The notes beneath the pieces were generated by a model, which saw nothing but the letters and a program-made list of their open reading frames with translations, did no database searches and was not told the origin of the DNA. From the NCBI RefSeq assembly GCF_949628265.1, contig NC_088787.1, positions 9,166,501-9,230,500 of the forward strand: a stretch of DNA of 64,000 nt, read 5' to 3'. The stretch is from Cloeon dipterum. Taxonomy: Eukaryota > Arthropoda > Insecta > Ephemeroptera > Baetidae. The position numbers were made by a program, and so were the translations under genes. Below are positions 1-12,800 of this stretch, in pieces. How positions within the stretch are numbered: the stretch's first letter is position 1; every line of letters begins with the position of its first letter.

Positions 1-1015
1 TTCTTTTATTAGCATCAGATTATTTTATGTTTTATAATTTTTAATTTGAAAAGCTAAATTTCCATAGCTTGTAGGGAACATGAAAATATTTAAATTAAAC
101 TCTCAAATCATCCCAAAGAATAAATTTTGACATTTAAACATATTTTGATTAAGTATATAGTAGTACTTATTTGATTTGGATGAAACATGTGTTATAAGTT
201 TTAACCTAACAATATATTATGCATCAAAACTTTTAATAGCAGATAGTTTCATTTATGATAGTTCAACTAACAGATAAATAATTTAATAACATATTCAGAA
301 AAGCCAATTGTGTACCCAATAACAAAACGAAAGAGTGGCATATGAGTTAGTCAGTAACTCAGCACACACCGGTCCTTTTAAAGAGACTGCCGCTTTTCCC
401 TCGCCGTGAAACGCTATCATTTTTTGTGCAGTGAAATTCATTCACGCGTGCTCAAAAGAAAAGAAACAGCAAGTAACGGGTCAGAGTACCTTCTCAACTT
501 TGCCAAATCCAAATGGATCGGTGATTTGTGCGAGGGAAACGCGTTTCCAAATTCCAAACAATTTTTCCTCTGCCCAGAACTGGGCTGAGCGAATAACATG
601 GGGCCCCGAGAGGCCACGCATAGAAGAGCTTGGGCCCAATTTAACTATCTTTTTGCCAAGGTCTTTAATTGAAACGCCAGACATTTGCGAAAACCAACAA
701 GTAGCGAGTCGGCGCCGGTGCGCCTCCCAGCCCGTTGAGCCATTCAAGCATTTCGAGTAACTCAATTAACCACCTTTTGCCATCTCTGACATTGGGCAGC
801 CAGTTTTAGATCTCCTAAATGCTCAAATATCTCCCATTGCTTTGACACTCCTGAGAATGCCTTAACAATGCGAACCAACGAACTGGGTTTTACTCGCGCT
901 TTAAAACCTAGTTGAATAAAACGTCAGGACTATGTGGGAAACGTCATCAGTAACCTGCATAAGGCAATGAGACCAGATCTAACAAACTCAGAAAGAGCAG
1001 GGTTCGCCAACTCAC

Positions 1016-1051
1016 CTGTATACAGAGCACTATTGCCAATTGCAACCTCAT
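1016..1051 (-). CDS. First coding exon of a mucin/OBP-like secreted protein gene (partial, continues left of window)
   Basis: This 36-base exon encodes MRLQLAIVLCIQ followed by a GTGAGT donor. It is the same length and nearly the same sequence as the first exons at 9310-9345 and 14570-14605, where it supplies the first half of a signal peptide completed by the next exon. A TATA box (1101-1107) and a CRE palindrome (1168-1175) lie upstream at the same spacing as in the two paralogues. No second exon is seen between this exon and the left edge; in the paralogue at 14.6 kb the first intron is about 3 kb, so the rest probably lies outside the window. The identification rests on similarity to the other two copies. 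It could also be an orphan promoter-plus-exon left by duplication. Confidence 0.55.
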
Positions 1052-1100
1052 CTTTGCTTCGTTATTAGAGTGAAGAGAGCAATGCAATGTGCCGCTCACT

Positions 1101-1175
1101 TTATATAGGCAAACTAGCTTCCGTTTCAGAAACGTGAATGACAATTATTTTCCACATTTCTCGTCTTTGACGTCA
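1101..1175 (-). promoter_or_regulatory. TATA box plus CRE palindrome of the left OBP-like gene
   Basis: On the minus strand, TATATAAAG lies about 50 bases upstream of the start codon at 1051, and TGACGTCA (1168-1175) lies about 65 bases farther upstream. The same pair occurs before both paralogues. CREB/ATF-family binding is the known role of TGACGTCA; its use here is inferred. Confidence 0.5.
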
Positions 1176-4100
1176 GTAGCGTAGCACATTAATTTCAATG
1201 CCGCAATTCTGCCATTAAACATTGAGAACGTGTCACGTTGCCACTCATGCCCGTTGTTCCATTTCCGACGTGAAATGACAGTTTCTGAAAATTAAAAAAA
1301 GAAAACGAAATGGTTATTTGAGCTCATTTCCCTTTGGTATAGGTTGAAGCTTTTCATTTAGTCCAAACTAATTGTAAGTTAAAATGGTTTAATGTTTTAT
1401 CAAAAACACCCAAATTTATGAAATAATTGCTGAAGGACTCGCCACTTTCTGATTTTCGTACCTTTCCAGAAAAATGTCTGGCGTTTCATTAAAAGACCAC
1501 TTTTCAATTAGGCGAAAAGATGGGCAAATTGGGCTAAAAGTTCCTCTTGGCCTCTCAGGCTCCATGCTATCCGCTCGGCGGTGTTATTATTGGTACCCAG
1601 GGAGCTCATAGCCCACGGGATGAGCTGAGTAGAGGTTAAAAAATACGTATAAACCTCATTTAACTCTTTGCAGCAAAACCCGAGATAAATCTCGCGGTCC
1701 GAGAGAGTGATGATTCTGCTGAGGAAGGATCTTCCAAGAAAAATCTGCGCCCGAGGAAGACAGCTCTTTAAATTTAGTGACCCATTCGCAGCATCATCTA
1801 AGCTAAGTGAACTTTTATTGTTACTCAAATCTATGGGAAACATAGTTTTTCTTCTTCATATTTTGTGTATCAGATATCTCTCCTTTAAAAGTGTTGAATG
1901 GTAATAATGTGGTAGGAGTCGATTTTGATTGATGGCACGAACTGCTGTGTCAGCATCCTGTCACCACTCGCAGTATTGAAATTGCTGAAAATAATCTATA
2001 TTTCCATATATCTTTAGAATTTAGCAATCTCTCATTCTATAAATACAATAATAAATACAAAATTTAAAATAATAATCTAATGAGATAACAGTAACAAATG
2101 ATATTTATTCTGGAAGTTATTGCCGCCATCATGTACATGTTGAAATTTCGAAATCAGTGCGGAGAGCCATCTATGTCGCTATTTCCGCCGCAGCACTCGC
2201 ATATTGTAACACGCAATTATTATAGAAACACCGATCGCAGTAAATATTAAATAGAACTGCGCTGAAGTTTGCAACAGTTGCTCAACTGTGTGCTAAATTT
2301 CATTTTTATACTTTTAATAATTTATTTAATGTTGTATTAAATAGTTGAGTCTACTTCTGAAATCTTTGCAATAAGAATAATTATGCTTAGGGCAGGTATC
2401 AAAAAAGTTTTACAGGAATGACTTAAGGAATATGATTTGCGTCTCAGTTAGCAAGTCAAGTTTCTTGTTTATTACCGTAGAATTTAAGCAACAACTGAAC
2501 TTAATATAAAACCTGTTTCTTTGCGGATAAAATACAATTTAACTTTAATGCTTTTGCATGCCGATAAATTTCTGCAATTTGAACATCTTTGTTACAGCAA
2601 CGTTGCACATTCTGTTTCATGCAGCATATATAACCAGCCCGTTGGTTCACATTTTAAAGGCATTATCATGAGGAGTTTTAAAGTGGTGGGAGATACTCGA
2701 GCAGTTTGGGGATCTAATACTGGCTGCTCAATGTCAGAGATGGCCCCTTGCTGGGGGAGGCGAAAAGATGGCCACATAGTTCATAGCCCACAGAAAGTGC
2801 TGACAAGCAAATGTCATAAGAAAAAAATGATGTAAATCATTTAAACGTATTTTTATCACTTATATTTTTATGATAATGCAACGATACAATTTAAGATTTG
2901 GTCTTCGACTTTATTTGATAAATCAGTGTTTCCCTTTTTTCAATAAGATATTAGTATTTAATGTAAAAGCCTAATACAATTTTCAAGTGAAAACATTACG
3001 TAATCCGAGTATCTCATTTTGCATTACATTAGGAATTACCTTCCGCGGTGAGCATAAAGTTGCACCAATTTAAATTAACTCTACACATAAATGATGTAGC
3101 ATATTATTTGCGATTATCTGCTTGTAGTTTTACTGAACCTACGAAAGACGAAGCTCGGAAATCATATCTACGTTTGAATTTCATTCAATTTTACTTTTCT
3201 ATGATTTAAAATTTGCTCATTCATTCACGTGCACAGTGTCTGTCACACGTACGAATAAATTAAATACGAATTGAGAGTGTTTGACGTGTCCGTTTTTCCC
3301 ATACTAGAAAGTTCTCGTGAAACTCATGGTCGTCGAATTCAACAAGGCAGTCAGCAAGCGGAAATGAGAGACGAGGTACTCCAGCGCGTTGTTTGCTGCT
3401 ACGTGTTTGTGCCTCTTGCTTTTGCAACAGTAAAATGTCACACATCATCAACAGGAACTTATTGGCCGCCTTTGCCCCCGCATCAGAGGGGCTTTTACTG
3501 AAGCACCTCTCACGCATGCGCGCTGGAAAGGCGCAAATTGGCAAAAAGTGAGTCAGCAGAGTTTGCGCAGTTTGTTTTACAATTACACTCCAGGATATGT
3601 GTGCATTGAGACTTCACTTAACTAAAATTTATTTAGACGGAAACTTAAAATATGTTTTCGATTTTCGAAGCTGAATTATTGTTAGCATAATGTATGGTTT
3701 TATTCTGCATTATTTTAAAAGAGGCAAATAAAGCTAATTTAGAATTCGTATTGACTACTTTATGGTTATAGTTATAATCTGAGAGACTGAAAGAATTCGA
3801 TGTTAAAATTATGAATTGATATAAGATTTTAATTTAGACGTTATTTATTATACTTCTCAGACCCCGATAAATCTCTCTCACCCCCGTTCGTGCTTATTTC
3901 TCATCTTCTCATGTTGACTGGAAGCTCATAAAATAACATTCCACTGTCTAAATTTTACAGCTCTAAAAAGCAAAATTATAAGCACTTCAACACACAGCAC
4001 AAGAGGTCACTGCTGTTGCTGTTGCTTGATTGATTCAAAACGCCTGCAGGAATCAGATGACTGCAATACGCTGGATCAAAATGTGCAGCGGGTTGCTTAC

Positions 4101-4599
4101 TTGCAAACTAAACAGGCGCCCATTTTTCATAAAAGTAGAAAATAATGAATTTCGACATCTTGACATGGGGTTCAAACAGCATTGCCGTTTTCGCTCACAT
4201 TAGCATTTGATGCGCCTCTTATTCTGCCAGCTTCACAGCATGCTCATATAGAAACCCCTGCCTATTTTGGAATATTTATTACGTAACATTCAGTCTCCGG
4301 ACTCTAAAATCCCTGCTGTATTTTCCACTCCTCTACTAAAATAGCAGATTGGGGAATCGCAAATTATTTTGCATGCGAATTTTGTATCTACTTATTCTTC
4401 CTCGTACCAACTCGCAATCACGTGGCACGAACAAAAACACGGCTCCAAGTTTCCATCCCATCGCTACGCATAGCGCATTTTTAACACTCGACAAATTCTT
4501 TTTATGAGTCACCGCCTTTTGCATTAAATTAACACTTGCCGAATTTCTCTACCTTGGTGCTCGTAATTAATTCTAGTCAAATAGTTTTCCTCACAAGTT

Positions 4600-6010
4600 T
4601 TATATTTAATAATTAAAAAACTTAATAGGTTGGCAGTTTTTTCAATATGCTCAACAATGGAAAATCAATGAAAATTTTAATTCTTTACTGGAGAACAACC
4701 AGACAATACACAATTTTTATACCTTTATAAGGAAATTATTCAGAGTAACGGGGTGAAACAGAGTGGTTACACCTCCCCCTTTTTGTTTATTAATGATTTT
4801 AATAATTTACTTCTAAAAACTATACCCTGGAGTAAAATGCATCATGTACGCCGATGACTTGGTTCTTACAACTGAAAATTTATTCCGCATTCCCCGATCT
4901 CCTTGTCGATGTTATAAGTTATTGAAGCTCAATTGAAGCAAATCTCAGATCATTAAATTCAGAAATCTGGGTAGAGGTCGTTTCAGTAAAGCTGAATTAA
5001 AATGGGAATCCGAAAATGATTCGAAATTTTGCAGCCCAGTTAATTATTTAGATGTCACCTTCCAATCCTCAGGTATTAATTATTGCTTCACAAACCATGC
5101 TGGCAAGAGAGTTAAAACCTCAATTTTTGCAACTTGTAAAATAAAAAACTGTCAAAATCCTCGATTAATACAGCTATTAAATTATTTAATCTAGCAATTT
5201 CTCCCATCGCTTCGTATGGCATTGAGGCTATCTGGCCATTTTTATCTTTAAATGATTTCAATCCGCTTCTATTTGAAAGTGCTAAGTCCCGATTTTTCAA
5301 ACGTGCCCTTTGTGTTGACAAACGGATGAAGTACAGGTTGGTGTATGAGTTAATTCAGTCAGGTTTCTTTGCTAACGATTTAAAAACAAAAATTCTCTCC
5401 CCAGCACAGTTGCATATATATGAAAAGTTTGTAAATAACTTAACATTAAAAAGGCAGTGAATCGATCCAGAATTTTATACATACAACCCCAGCAATGTTA
5501 AATAATGATTGGGCGAAGAGTAATTGCAAGGACCGCACTAACAATAAGACCCCTGGGGAAACCATCATCCCAGGTCGACGGGCCGAGAACGCGGTTGCGC
5601 CCTCCGACTCACTCACAAAACGACTGTTCTCGTTGTCGTTTACGTTTCTCTCAAGAGAAAGATTGAGCGAGACAGGAATAAGGCTGTCGCAGCCTTGCGG
5701 AATCCTCGATTTGTAGAGGGTGAGAAACGCGCCGTGTTCAGGAATTTTGTGATATAACAAATGAGATACTCTATTCACGGATATCATTTTTCAATCTGTT
5801 CCAACTAATATGTTTTTATCAAGAAGCTTGTGATAAATGTGAATGTACACATACTGTAATTTGAAATTATCTAGCATGTATTACCTATTAGACTGTTACA
5901 AAAAGACTATGACTCTTTTCAAGACCGCCGCCTATACAATTTGTAATTTTTCTATGTTTATACATATAGTTGTACGCCGTTGACGTTTAATAAATAAATC
6001 AATCAATCAA
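4600..6010 (+). mobile_element. 5'-truncated LINE (non-LTR retrotransposon) with reverse transcriptase remnant
   Basis: Plus-strand translation across frame breaks gives reverse-transcriptase motifs: a SPFLF-like stretch near 4770 and YADDLVLTTENL near 4850, where YADD is the RT catalytic motif. Later come residues resembling a LINE ORF C-terminus. The element ends in an AATAAATAAATC-type tail near 5990-6010. The same 3' end (GTTGTAC-CCG-TG-TGTC followed by an A-rich or AAT tail) is found at about 15.9 kb and 37.05 kb, so this is one family. The copy is truncated at its 5' end and decayed. A GC-richer block of about 220 bases (5535-5755) interrupts the part that aligns with the 36.8 kb copy and may be a nested insertion. 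The 5' limit is approximate. Confidence 0.7.
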
Positions 6011-6226
6011 AAGTAAATGTTATAATAGCTATTTCATCTTTTTCATATAATTTCTTTAAAAAGGGTATTAACTGATAATGAAAAACTTTTGATTTTGCTT
6101 GCACTTTAACACTAAATTCCGTTTATTTCTTTTTATTACATCCAATTGTTATTAAGGTTATGTAAAATCATATCGCATTTTCCAGTTAACTCGCTCAAGT
6201 TGTCATCAAATATCGTCTCGCTGGCT

Positions 6227-9200
6227 TCAATTTTTGTTACCATTTTTGCGTCCGGCTTTCCTTTGAGAATTCAACTTCTTATTTGCTGCAGCTTTAAGCT
6301 TTGACCCTCCATTATTTGCCACGTCTGGGAAGACGTAATTCTTGCAAGTGTCGAACATAGCATAATCTTTGTTGCATGAAGTTGTGGTCACTGAAAAATA
6401 ATCAATTGAGTAATGAGTGTCGAATCAAAACAATTGAATTCCGTACATCTATTTTCGCAGTACTGGAAAAAGAAAAAAACGTTATTTCTTCAGTCTAGTG
6501 ATATTTTAAAAATTCTAGTTACTTCGATTGAGACGAAAGCAAGGCATTGGGATACGAAGAATGCTGCGCTGCTTACGCTCGACTTTTTATCTTTCACGAA
6601 AGGTGGGGGAGAAAGTGCTGTAATTCAAATTTACTAATTACGATAAGACAAAAATCAGTTTGGATGTGAGCACCTGTAACTATATCAACACATGCGGTTG
6701 CTGCTTGTCCTAGAATCTCCTTCCAGTAATCACTTTGATTTGCGGTAATAAACGTTTCCAGTGCGGTAGCATCGATTTCGCCAGTTTCATTGTTGATCTT
6801 TGGAATAAGATCGTCTCATGGTACTATGCTTTCTTTAAAAATATGAATACCAACCACTTCCTTGGCTCTGAACCAGCAGTCAGCAAAATACTAGAAAATT
6901 CATAATTTAAAAAATATATTCAATCTACTAACAATGTCGTTGAAGTCTATTTTTTTGTTTTCAACAAGAGTTCTAACCACTAAGTAAAATTATATCAAGT
7001 AAAAAAGCAAAATAAAAAGATATTAATTGTTAAACAAAATTTTTTTGAAATTACAGCCAAAGGATAAAGGTTCTTTCCAACGTTGGAGTCATTCAGAGGG
7101 ACAGAGTTATTCCATCCCTTCTTTAAGGATTGCTGCTTATTCAGGCTGAACATGTTAAACACTTTTGTGTTGCTGGTGCTTATGCCACAAGTTTTGTCCT
7201 TCTTATTGGTGATGTTGATGAAAATTGCTGGAGGCTCTGAACAGCATTTGCTTATTTTCTGGAAAAATCAACGTTTCAACCGGTATGACAAGATTATTAT
7301 AGTGCATTATTTTTTACCTCATAGTTCTGTCCAGCACAGTTGGGAGGCTTCGGGGTGGTCGGCTTCTTGGTGGTGGTCGTTCTGGTTGTAGTTGACTTTG
7401 TTGTTTTAGTTGTGGTGGATTTAGTCGTCTTGGCCGTGGTCGTTTTGCCAGTTGTAGTTGTAGGTACCGTCGTGGTGGTGGTGGGTGCTTCCGTGGTTGT
7501 GGTTGGTGCTTCCGTGGTTGTGGTTGGTGCTTCCGTGGTTGTGGTTGGTGCTTCCGTGGTTGTGGTTGGTGCTTCCGTGGTTGTGGTTGGTGCTTCCGTG
7601 GTTGGTTCCGTGGTTGGGTCTTGACCAAGCACAACAACCAGCTAAAATTGAAAAGGTATATCGTCAACGTTTTAGGTCATTTTTATTAATATTATGTACA
7701 GATTCAAATTCTTTTTAGAATTTTAAAGGATGCACTTTGGATTTTCCTCCACTCACAAATACGGTGATAATAATTTACATATTTTACTAGATCCGAATTT
7801 AATTTAAGGATATTATTTTCAATTAGATTGTGTCTCAGAAATAGAGTTAAATGCCACCCAAAGTAACACATTCATATTTTACAGCAAGAAAATTGATACA
7901 TCACGGTAAATGCTCGTAGCGATTTAAACGCCAATAGTTTAACCACAAAATATGGTCATTTGTAGAAGCAGAGATTTTGTGCCCGAAAAATAATAAACTG
8001 TGAACGTGGATGAATGGCCAAAACATTTGTACCTATTCTTCAAAGCAGTTCCCCTAAGCACAATATGGTAAAATGGAGTGTCTTTGGGAGGAAACGCAGA
8101 AAAAGTAGCACAGTATGGAAAGCTCTCACGCACTAAACTGATATTTTATATCAAAACAAATCAGGATTTTTCTAAAATGACATCGCGAACGCACAACATG
8201 GGCTCACTCTGGCCTTAATTGGAGGAGGCCTGGTCCAGAACAGGACTACGGGTTCTTTTTTGAAATGCTAGACTTTCATCCCGTGAAATGAAATCACGCA
8301 TGCTGGAATGATGCGAACCAGCAAGACAAGTAACGAGTCAGAAGGTTTTCACAATCCTGCTAAATCCGAATGGATTCGTCATTGCAATGCAAGATAGTCA
8401 AATGTAGGCGCAAACTAATTAGCCCGAGTCTACAACATCGCTAAGAATCTCAACATTTCAACGTGCACGTACGAAGCAAGCACTCAACGACTCGAGCCAA
8501 CGGCTTTGTTTTTAGTATGTCTTTGTGACATTTTTAATTAATTAATCGTATTTAATTAGTTATTGTTGAGCGCGGCTCTGATTCTGCTTTGGGGTAAAAC
8601 CCATTTGAAACTTTGCATGTTTGACTGCTGAAAAGGCATGACTTTTAAATTCGAAAATAAATTGTATTTAATATTCTTTAAATTTTCTCCCGTCAATTTT
8701 TGAGCACAACAATTTTGGGCATTTAAGTATATTTTTTAGCCAGGGAATAGATAATTTGAGAATAATTAAAGTCTGATCTCAGGAGATGAAAAATCTTAAT
8801 TTTTTGTAAAAAGCATTTGAAAATTAAAAGTATGCTAGAAATCGTCCTGGTCCCGGCAAAATTGGCAAACTTTCAACAACCAAACGCGAATTTCCTTGTT
8901 GCAAGAAAAGGTCAACAATCAATTCGACAATGAAAATTTGGGTGTTTGTTGAACGTTGCGCAATTTTGCCGCGACCAGGACGAAATATAGCCTTAACTCA
9001 AACTCTGCAAATTGCTCATCACTCTTGCATTGAAAGTGCACATTCTTCGCAAGCCGTGAATGATTTGTTAACTCTGCATTGCTTTTTTATCTTGATTTGA
9101 GAAGGCCCGGAAATTTATACGTTTCTCAAGCTAACCATCGCATAAACAAAGTATCTCACATCTCTAATTTGGAAAAATTTAATAACCGTATTGCATATAG

Positions 9201-9345
9201 TTTCGTAAAAATTGATATATTGTCCATGATGACAATTTTATCCAGCCATTAAAGACAAATAAAAAAAGCTCTAGGAGCAAATGCAACACAGAGTTTCCCA
9301 GCAACTCACCTGAATGCAAAGTACGATGGCCGTGATCACCCTCAT
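6227..9345 (-). CDS. Secreted Thr-rich mucin-like protein with Plus-C odorant-binding-protein-like domain
   Basis: Five exons are read: 9345-9310, 7641-7318, 7258-7055, 6890-6674 and 6390-6227. All have GT-AG junctions and phases that close (945 bases, 315 codons). Exon 1 plus the start of exon 2 form a signal peptide (MRVITAIVLCIQ then LVVVLGQ). Exon 2 is a Thr-rich stalk of repeated TEAPTTT units and then TTK-rich sequence, likely O-glycosylated. The rest has NCAGQNYE, KISKCCSEPP, KTCGI, ADCWFRAK, ETGEID, TACVDIV and SCNKDYAMFDTC, a cysteine layout like Plus-C insect odorant-binding proteins (CC followed by P, then C-aC, then C-C-C). The tail is basic (RKAGRKNGNKN). An in-frame TGA lies in exon 4, after IVP, at the same codon as in the paralogue at 9.9-14.6 kb. 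Either a micro-intron removes it or both copies are damaged. A TATA box and a CRE lie upstream. The OBP assignment is an inference from pattern. Confidence 0.6.
7340..7620 (-). repeat. Tandem coding repeat: TEAPTTT units of the mucin-like stalk
   Basis: The minus strand carries about seven near-identical 21-24 base units encoding (T)TEAPTTT, followed by TTK/TTR-rich codons. The units are so alike at DNA level that copy number probably varies between alleles. Confidence 0.75.
8843..8982. mobile_element. 140-base palindromic MITE, copy 1
   Basis: The ends are CGTCCTGGTCCCGGCAAAAT and its imperfect reverse complement, so nearly the whole element folds back on itself. A second copy in opposite orientation lies at 53797-53933. 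Both copies are flanked by AAT, which may be the target duplication. It lies in intron 1 of the OBP-like gene. Confidence 0.7.
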
Positions 9346-9394
9346 CTTTGCTTCGAATCGAAGTGAATCGAGAATGATGCGAATCGGCAGGCAC

Positions 9395-9461
9395 TTTATA
9401 TAGGCACCTTTACTTCCGTTTCAATCACGTGAGTTGGACACATTCCTCGTCTCTGACGTCA
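9395..9461 (-). promoter_or_regulatory. TATA box plus CRE palindrome of the middle OBP-like gene
   Basis: TATATAAAG (minus strand, 9395-9402) lies about 50 bases before the start codon at 9345, and TGACGTCA lies at 9454-9461. The arrangement matches the promoters at 1.1 kb and 14.7 kb. Confidence 0.6.
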
Positions 9462-9888
9462 ACAACATATCATCGATATATTTCATCGCCGCTCTAACAT
9501 AAATTTTGCAAAAGTGAAATAGCAAAACTCATCGCAGCAGCAGCATCTGTGCCATTGCAGTCCAAACAATCCACAATATTCGAAATGAAAGTTTGTGCTA
9601 TAAATTTTAAAGCACGAATTTATAATTTTTATAAATGGCAGATATATTTATTGAATTTGACTGAGGAATGAAAGTGGTTTTTAAAGATTATGAATCATTT
9701 AAGAAAAGCGCTTATACATTTTCTTGCAGAGTAAAAATACATGTGTTTATGCTTGCATTAATATAATTGTAATTTAATAATTATTTCATTATACAGTGTC
9801 CGAATTATTTAAGGTTTCTTAAAATTAGAAAAGAAGGTTCCGGTTATGTCGCAGAGGTCGTCATCATATCTAGCTGACATTCTTGAAT

Positions 9889-12800
9889 TCAATTACGCCT
9901 GCCTTTTCTACTGCTTCTTTTGCCTTGGACTTGAGATTTGCCAACAACACGTTTAGCTCCCAGAAGAGAACTAGATTTCGAGACGGCTGATTTCAGCTTT
10001 GACCCTCCATTATTAACCAAGTCTGGGTAGAGGTAATTTTTGCAAGTGTCGAACATTGCATAATCTTTGTTGCATGAAGTTGTGGTCACTGAAACAAAAT
10101 CAGTTGAGTAATGACTTCAAAAAAAAAAAAAAAAACAATTAAATTCCGTACATCTAGTTTCGCAGTACTGGAAAAAGAAATACACGTTATTTCTTCAGTC
10201 TAGTGATTTTTTAAAAATTCTAGTTACTTCGATTGAGACGAAAGCAAGGCATTGGGCTACGAAGAATGCTGCGCTGCTTACGTTCGACTTTTTATCTTTC
10301 ACGAAAAGTGGAGGAGACATTGCTGTAAATTAAATTTACAAATTATATTAAGACAAAAATCAGTTTTGATGTGAGCACCCGTAACTACTTCAACACAAAT
10401 GGATGCTGCATCTCCTAGAACCATCGCCCAGTATTCAGTTTGATTTGTGGTAATTAACGTTGCCAGCGCTGCAGCATCGATCTCGCCAGTTTCATTGTTG
10501 ATCTTTGGAATATGACCGACTCATGGTTTACTCTATTTAAAAATATGAATACCAACCACTCCCTTAGCCCTGAACCAGCAATCAGCAAAATACTGAAAAA
10601 AATCAAAATTAAAATCGTGATACAGCACTTACATTTAACGAGATTTGTCAAAGTTGTTTATGTGCATAGAAGAATTATTTCTGAACGACGTACGTCATTG
10701 ATATTCGATTGAAGATTTTAAAATGTTCTAATAAAGAATTTCGATATCTTTTTTAAATAAGTTTCTATGAATGGGGCTGTTTAACAATAAATAGGAAAAT
10801 TTAGATATTACAGCTAGAGGGTAAAGGCTCTTTCCGATGCTGGAGTCATTCAAGGGGAAAGAGTTATTCCATCCCTTCTTTAAGGATTGCTGCTTATTCA
10901 GGCTGAACATGTTAAAAACTTTGACGTTGGTGGTGCTTATGCCGCAAGTCTTGTCCTTCTTGGTGATGTTCATGAAAATTGCTGGAGGCTGTGAGCAGCA
11001 TTTGCTTATTTTCTGGAAAAATCAACGTTTCAACCGGTATGACAAGATTATTATAATGCATTATTTTTACCTCATAATTCTGTCCAGCACAGTTGGGAGG
11101 CTTCGGGGTGGTCGGCTTCTTGGTGGTTGTTGTTTTGGTTGTGGTTGGTTTTTTGGTTGTGGTTGGCTTTACTGTTTTCGTAGTAGTTGGTTTGCCAGTT
11201 GTAGTTGTAGGTCCCGTCGTGGTGGTAGCTGTGCCAGTTGTTGTTGTTGGCGCGGCGGTTGTTGTCGGGGTGGACGTAGTTGTTGGTGTGGTGGTGGTTG
11301 TGTCAGCGGTTGTGGTTGTCGGGGTGGTCGTAGTTGTTGGGGTGGTCGTAGTTGTTGGGGTGGTTGTAGTGGTGTCAGTTGTTGTGGTGGTCGGGGTGGT
11401 CGTAGTTGTGTCAGTGGTTGTGGTTGTTGGTTCGGTCGTAGTTGTTTCAGTGGTTGTGGTTGTCGGGGTGGTCGTAGTTGTGTCAGTGGTTGTGGTTGTT
11501 GGTTCGGTCGTAGTTGTGTCAGTGGTTGTGGTTGTCGGGGTGGTCGTAGTTGTGTCCGTGGTCGTGGTCGTGTCAGTGGTTGTAGTCGGGTCTTGACCAA
11601 GCACAACAGCAAGCTAAATTTTAAAAATATTGAATGAAAAACGTTATTCCTTTAAGTACTTTTGTAGTTTTCAATTCTGTTGAATAAGAAATTTTAATTC
11701 ACACGGAAATTCCTGCACAAAATTTCTACAGCTTTACACATTAACATGCCCTGACCAATCGTTTCAATAATTCTTCTTCGTGAATTTGGCAAAGGCTCGC
11801 ATGCAATTTAACAGAAAACATCTGAAAAATTTATCTATTTGACCCTCTTTTGAATATACTCATATTGTAGCTGTGTGGAAATTATGTTGACGTTTTTCGT
11901 GCACGCTTTGTCGATGTCGTGATAAGTGCGCGGAAATAGCTGATTGTATAAAGACACAAAATTGCAAGGCGACAAGTGACCAAGGCGAGATCAGCATTGA
12001 GCGAAGAAATGGCCAGCAGAAAAACGCGTATTGTTAGTGGCCGGGTAATTGGGTGAGATGGAATTATTTTTGGCGTGTTGGTGTCCGTCGGAGAAAGAGA
12101 GAAATCATTGTAATAGAGGAGCAAATAGATATACGTGTATTTCTTCAGGTTTCGGGGAGTGAGTGTGACAGAGTAACATTCAGGGTCGGTGCACCATCCG
12201 AAATGGTGGATGGGGGAGAGCGTCTACCATGGTGTGCCAGTGGGGGTCGCAAGTGACAAACTGAGCAAGGTTTCGGCTCACAAAGTGAGAACTTAGCGCA
12301 AGGTAGACACTAATCTCTCTTTCTCCGTGCCGAAACCATCCACAGCCGCCGTGTACAAAAGAATATTATTGTAGGTCCGTTTGTATTAATTTCGTGTGTT
12401 TTAAAGAGGAATGATACTGGAAAAGCCTGGAAAATGCTTGTTGCCAATGCATAAACTCGTCCCTTAGGATTCAGTTAAAGCCTAAATTGACCTAAGGAGC
12501 GCTGTAATTTTTTGAGAAAATTGGCTGGAAAGTTACCGTGCTTTTCAAATAGCAATGGCTGTCTCCTTACATGAAATCCGATTTAATTTCAAAACCAAGA
12601 GTTTCCCCAATAAGTGGCACACACCGTTGAACAGATCTCGACGAGAGGAATCGGAATATGCCAAGAAAATATATTCAAGCACTGTAAATTTTGGAGAAAA
12701 TGGGAAAAATTTGAATTTTTACTGTAGGAAGGTCATTTTTTACTATTGCAAATTGTTGGACAAATTGTTTATCGGTCAATTGTTTAAGGCATCCAACAAT

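Larger units (their letters stand above)
1..4560. repeat. Segmental duplication, left copy (pairs with about 13141-20700)
   Basis: Long stretches here are repeated in order near 13.14-20.70 kb. The first bases match those at 13141. The block around 2400-2500 matches about 17040-17120, that at 3230-3540 matches 19160-19520, and that at 4040-4370 matches 20330-20680. The copies differ by many substitutions and small indels, and the right copy is longer because of later insertions. The unit is the upstream region of an OBP-like first exon. Apart from that exon I see no convincing gene here; the open frames do not keep their reading frame between the copies. The interval also holds pieces of a dispersed GC-richer repeat (about 360-890, 1445-1720 and 2640-2830). 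Confidence 0.7.

Noticed and set aside
3260-3544. A 94-codon minus frame with a partly similar frame at 19257-19538
   Set aside because: The two lie in the segmental duplication; the reading frames shift relative to each other and show no bias to synonymous change, so the similarity reflects DNA duplication.
6674-10592. Selenocysteine as explanation of the shared TGA in the OBP-like genes
   Set aside because: No SECIS-like motif was found downstream of either gene, and the second copy also has a TAG nearby, which Sec decoding would not solve.
11093-11596. A 167-codon Val-rich open frame on the plus strand
   Set aside because: It is the antisense shadow of the Thr-rich coding repeat; a low-complexity Val/Gly protein with no splice context is not credible. 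The similar frames at 7340-7624 and 7485-7718 are shadows too.
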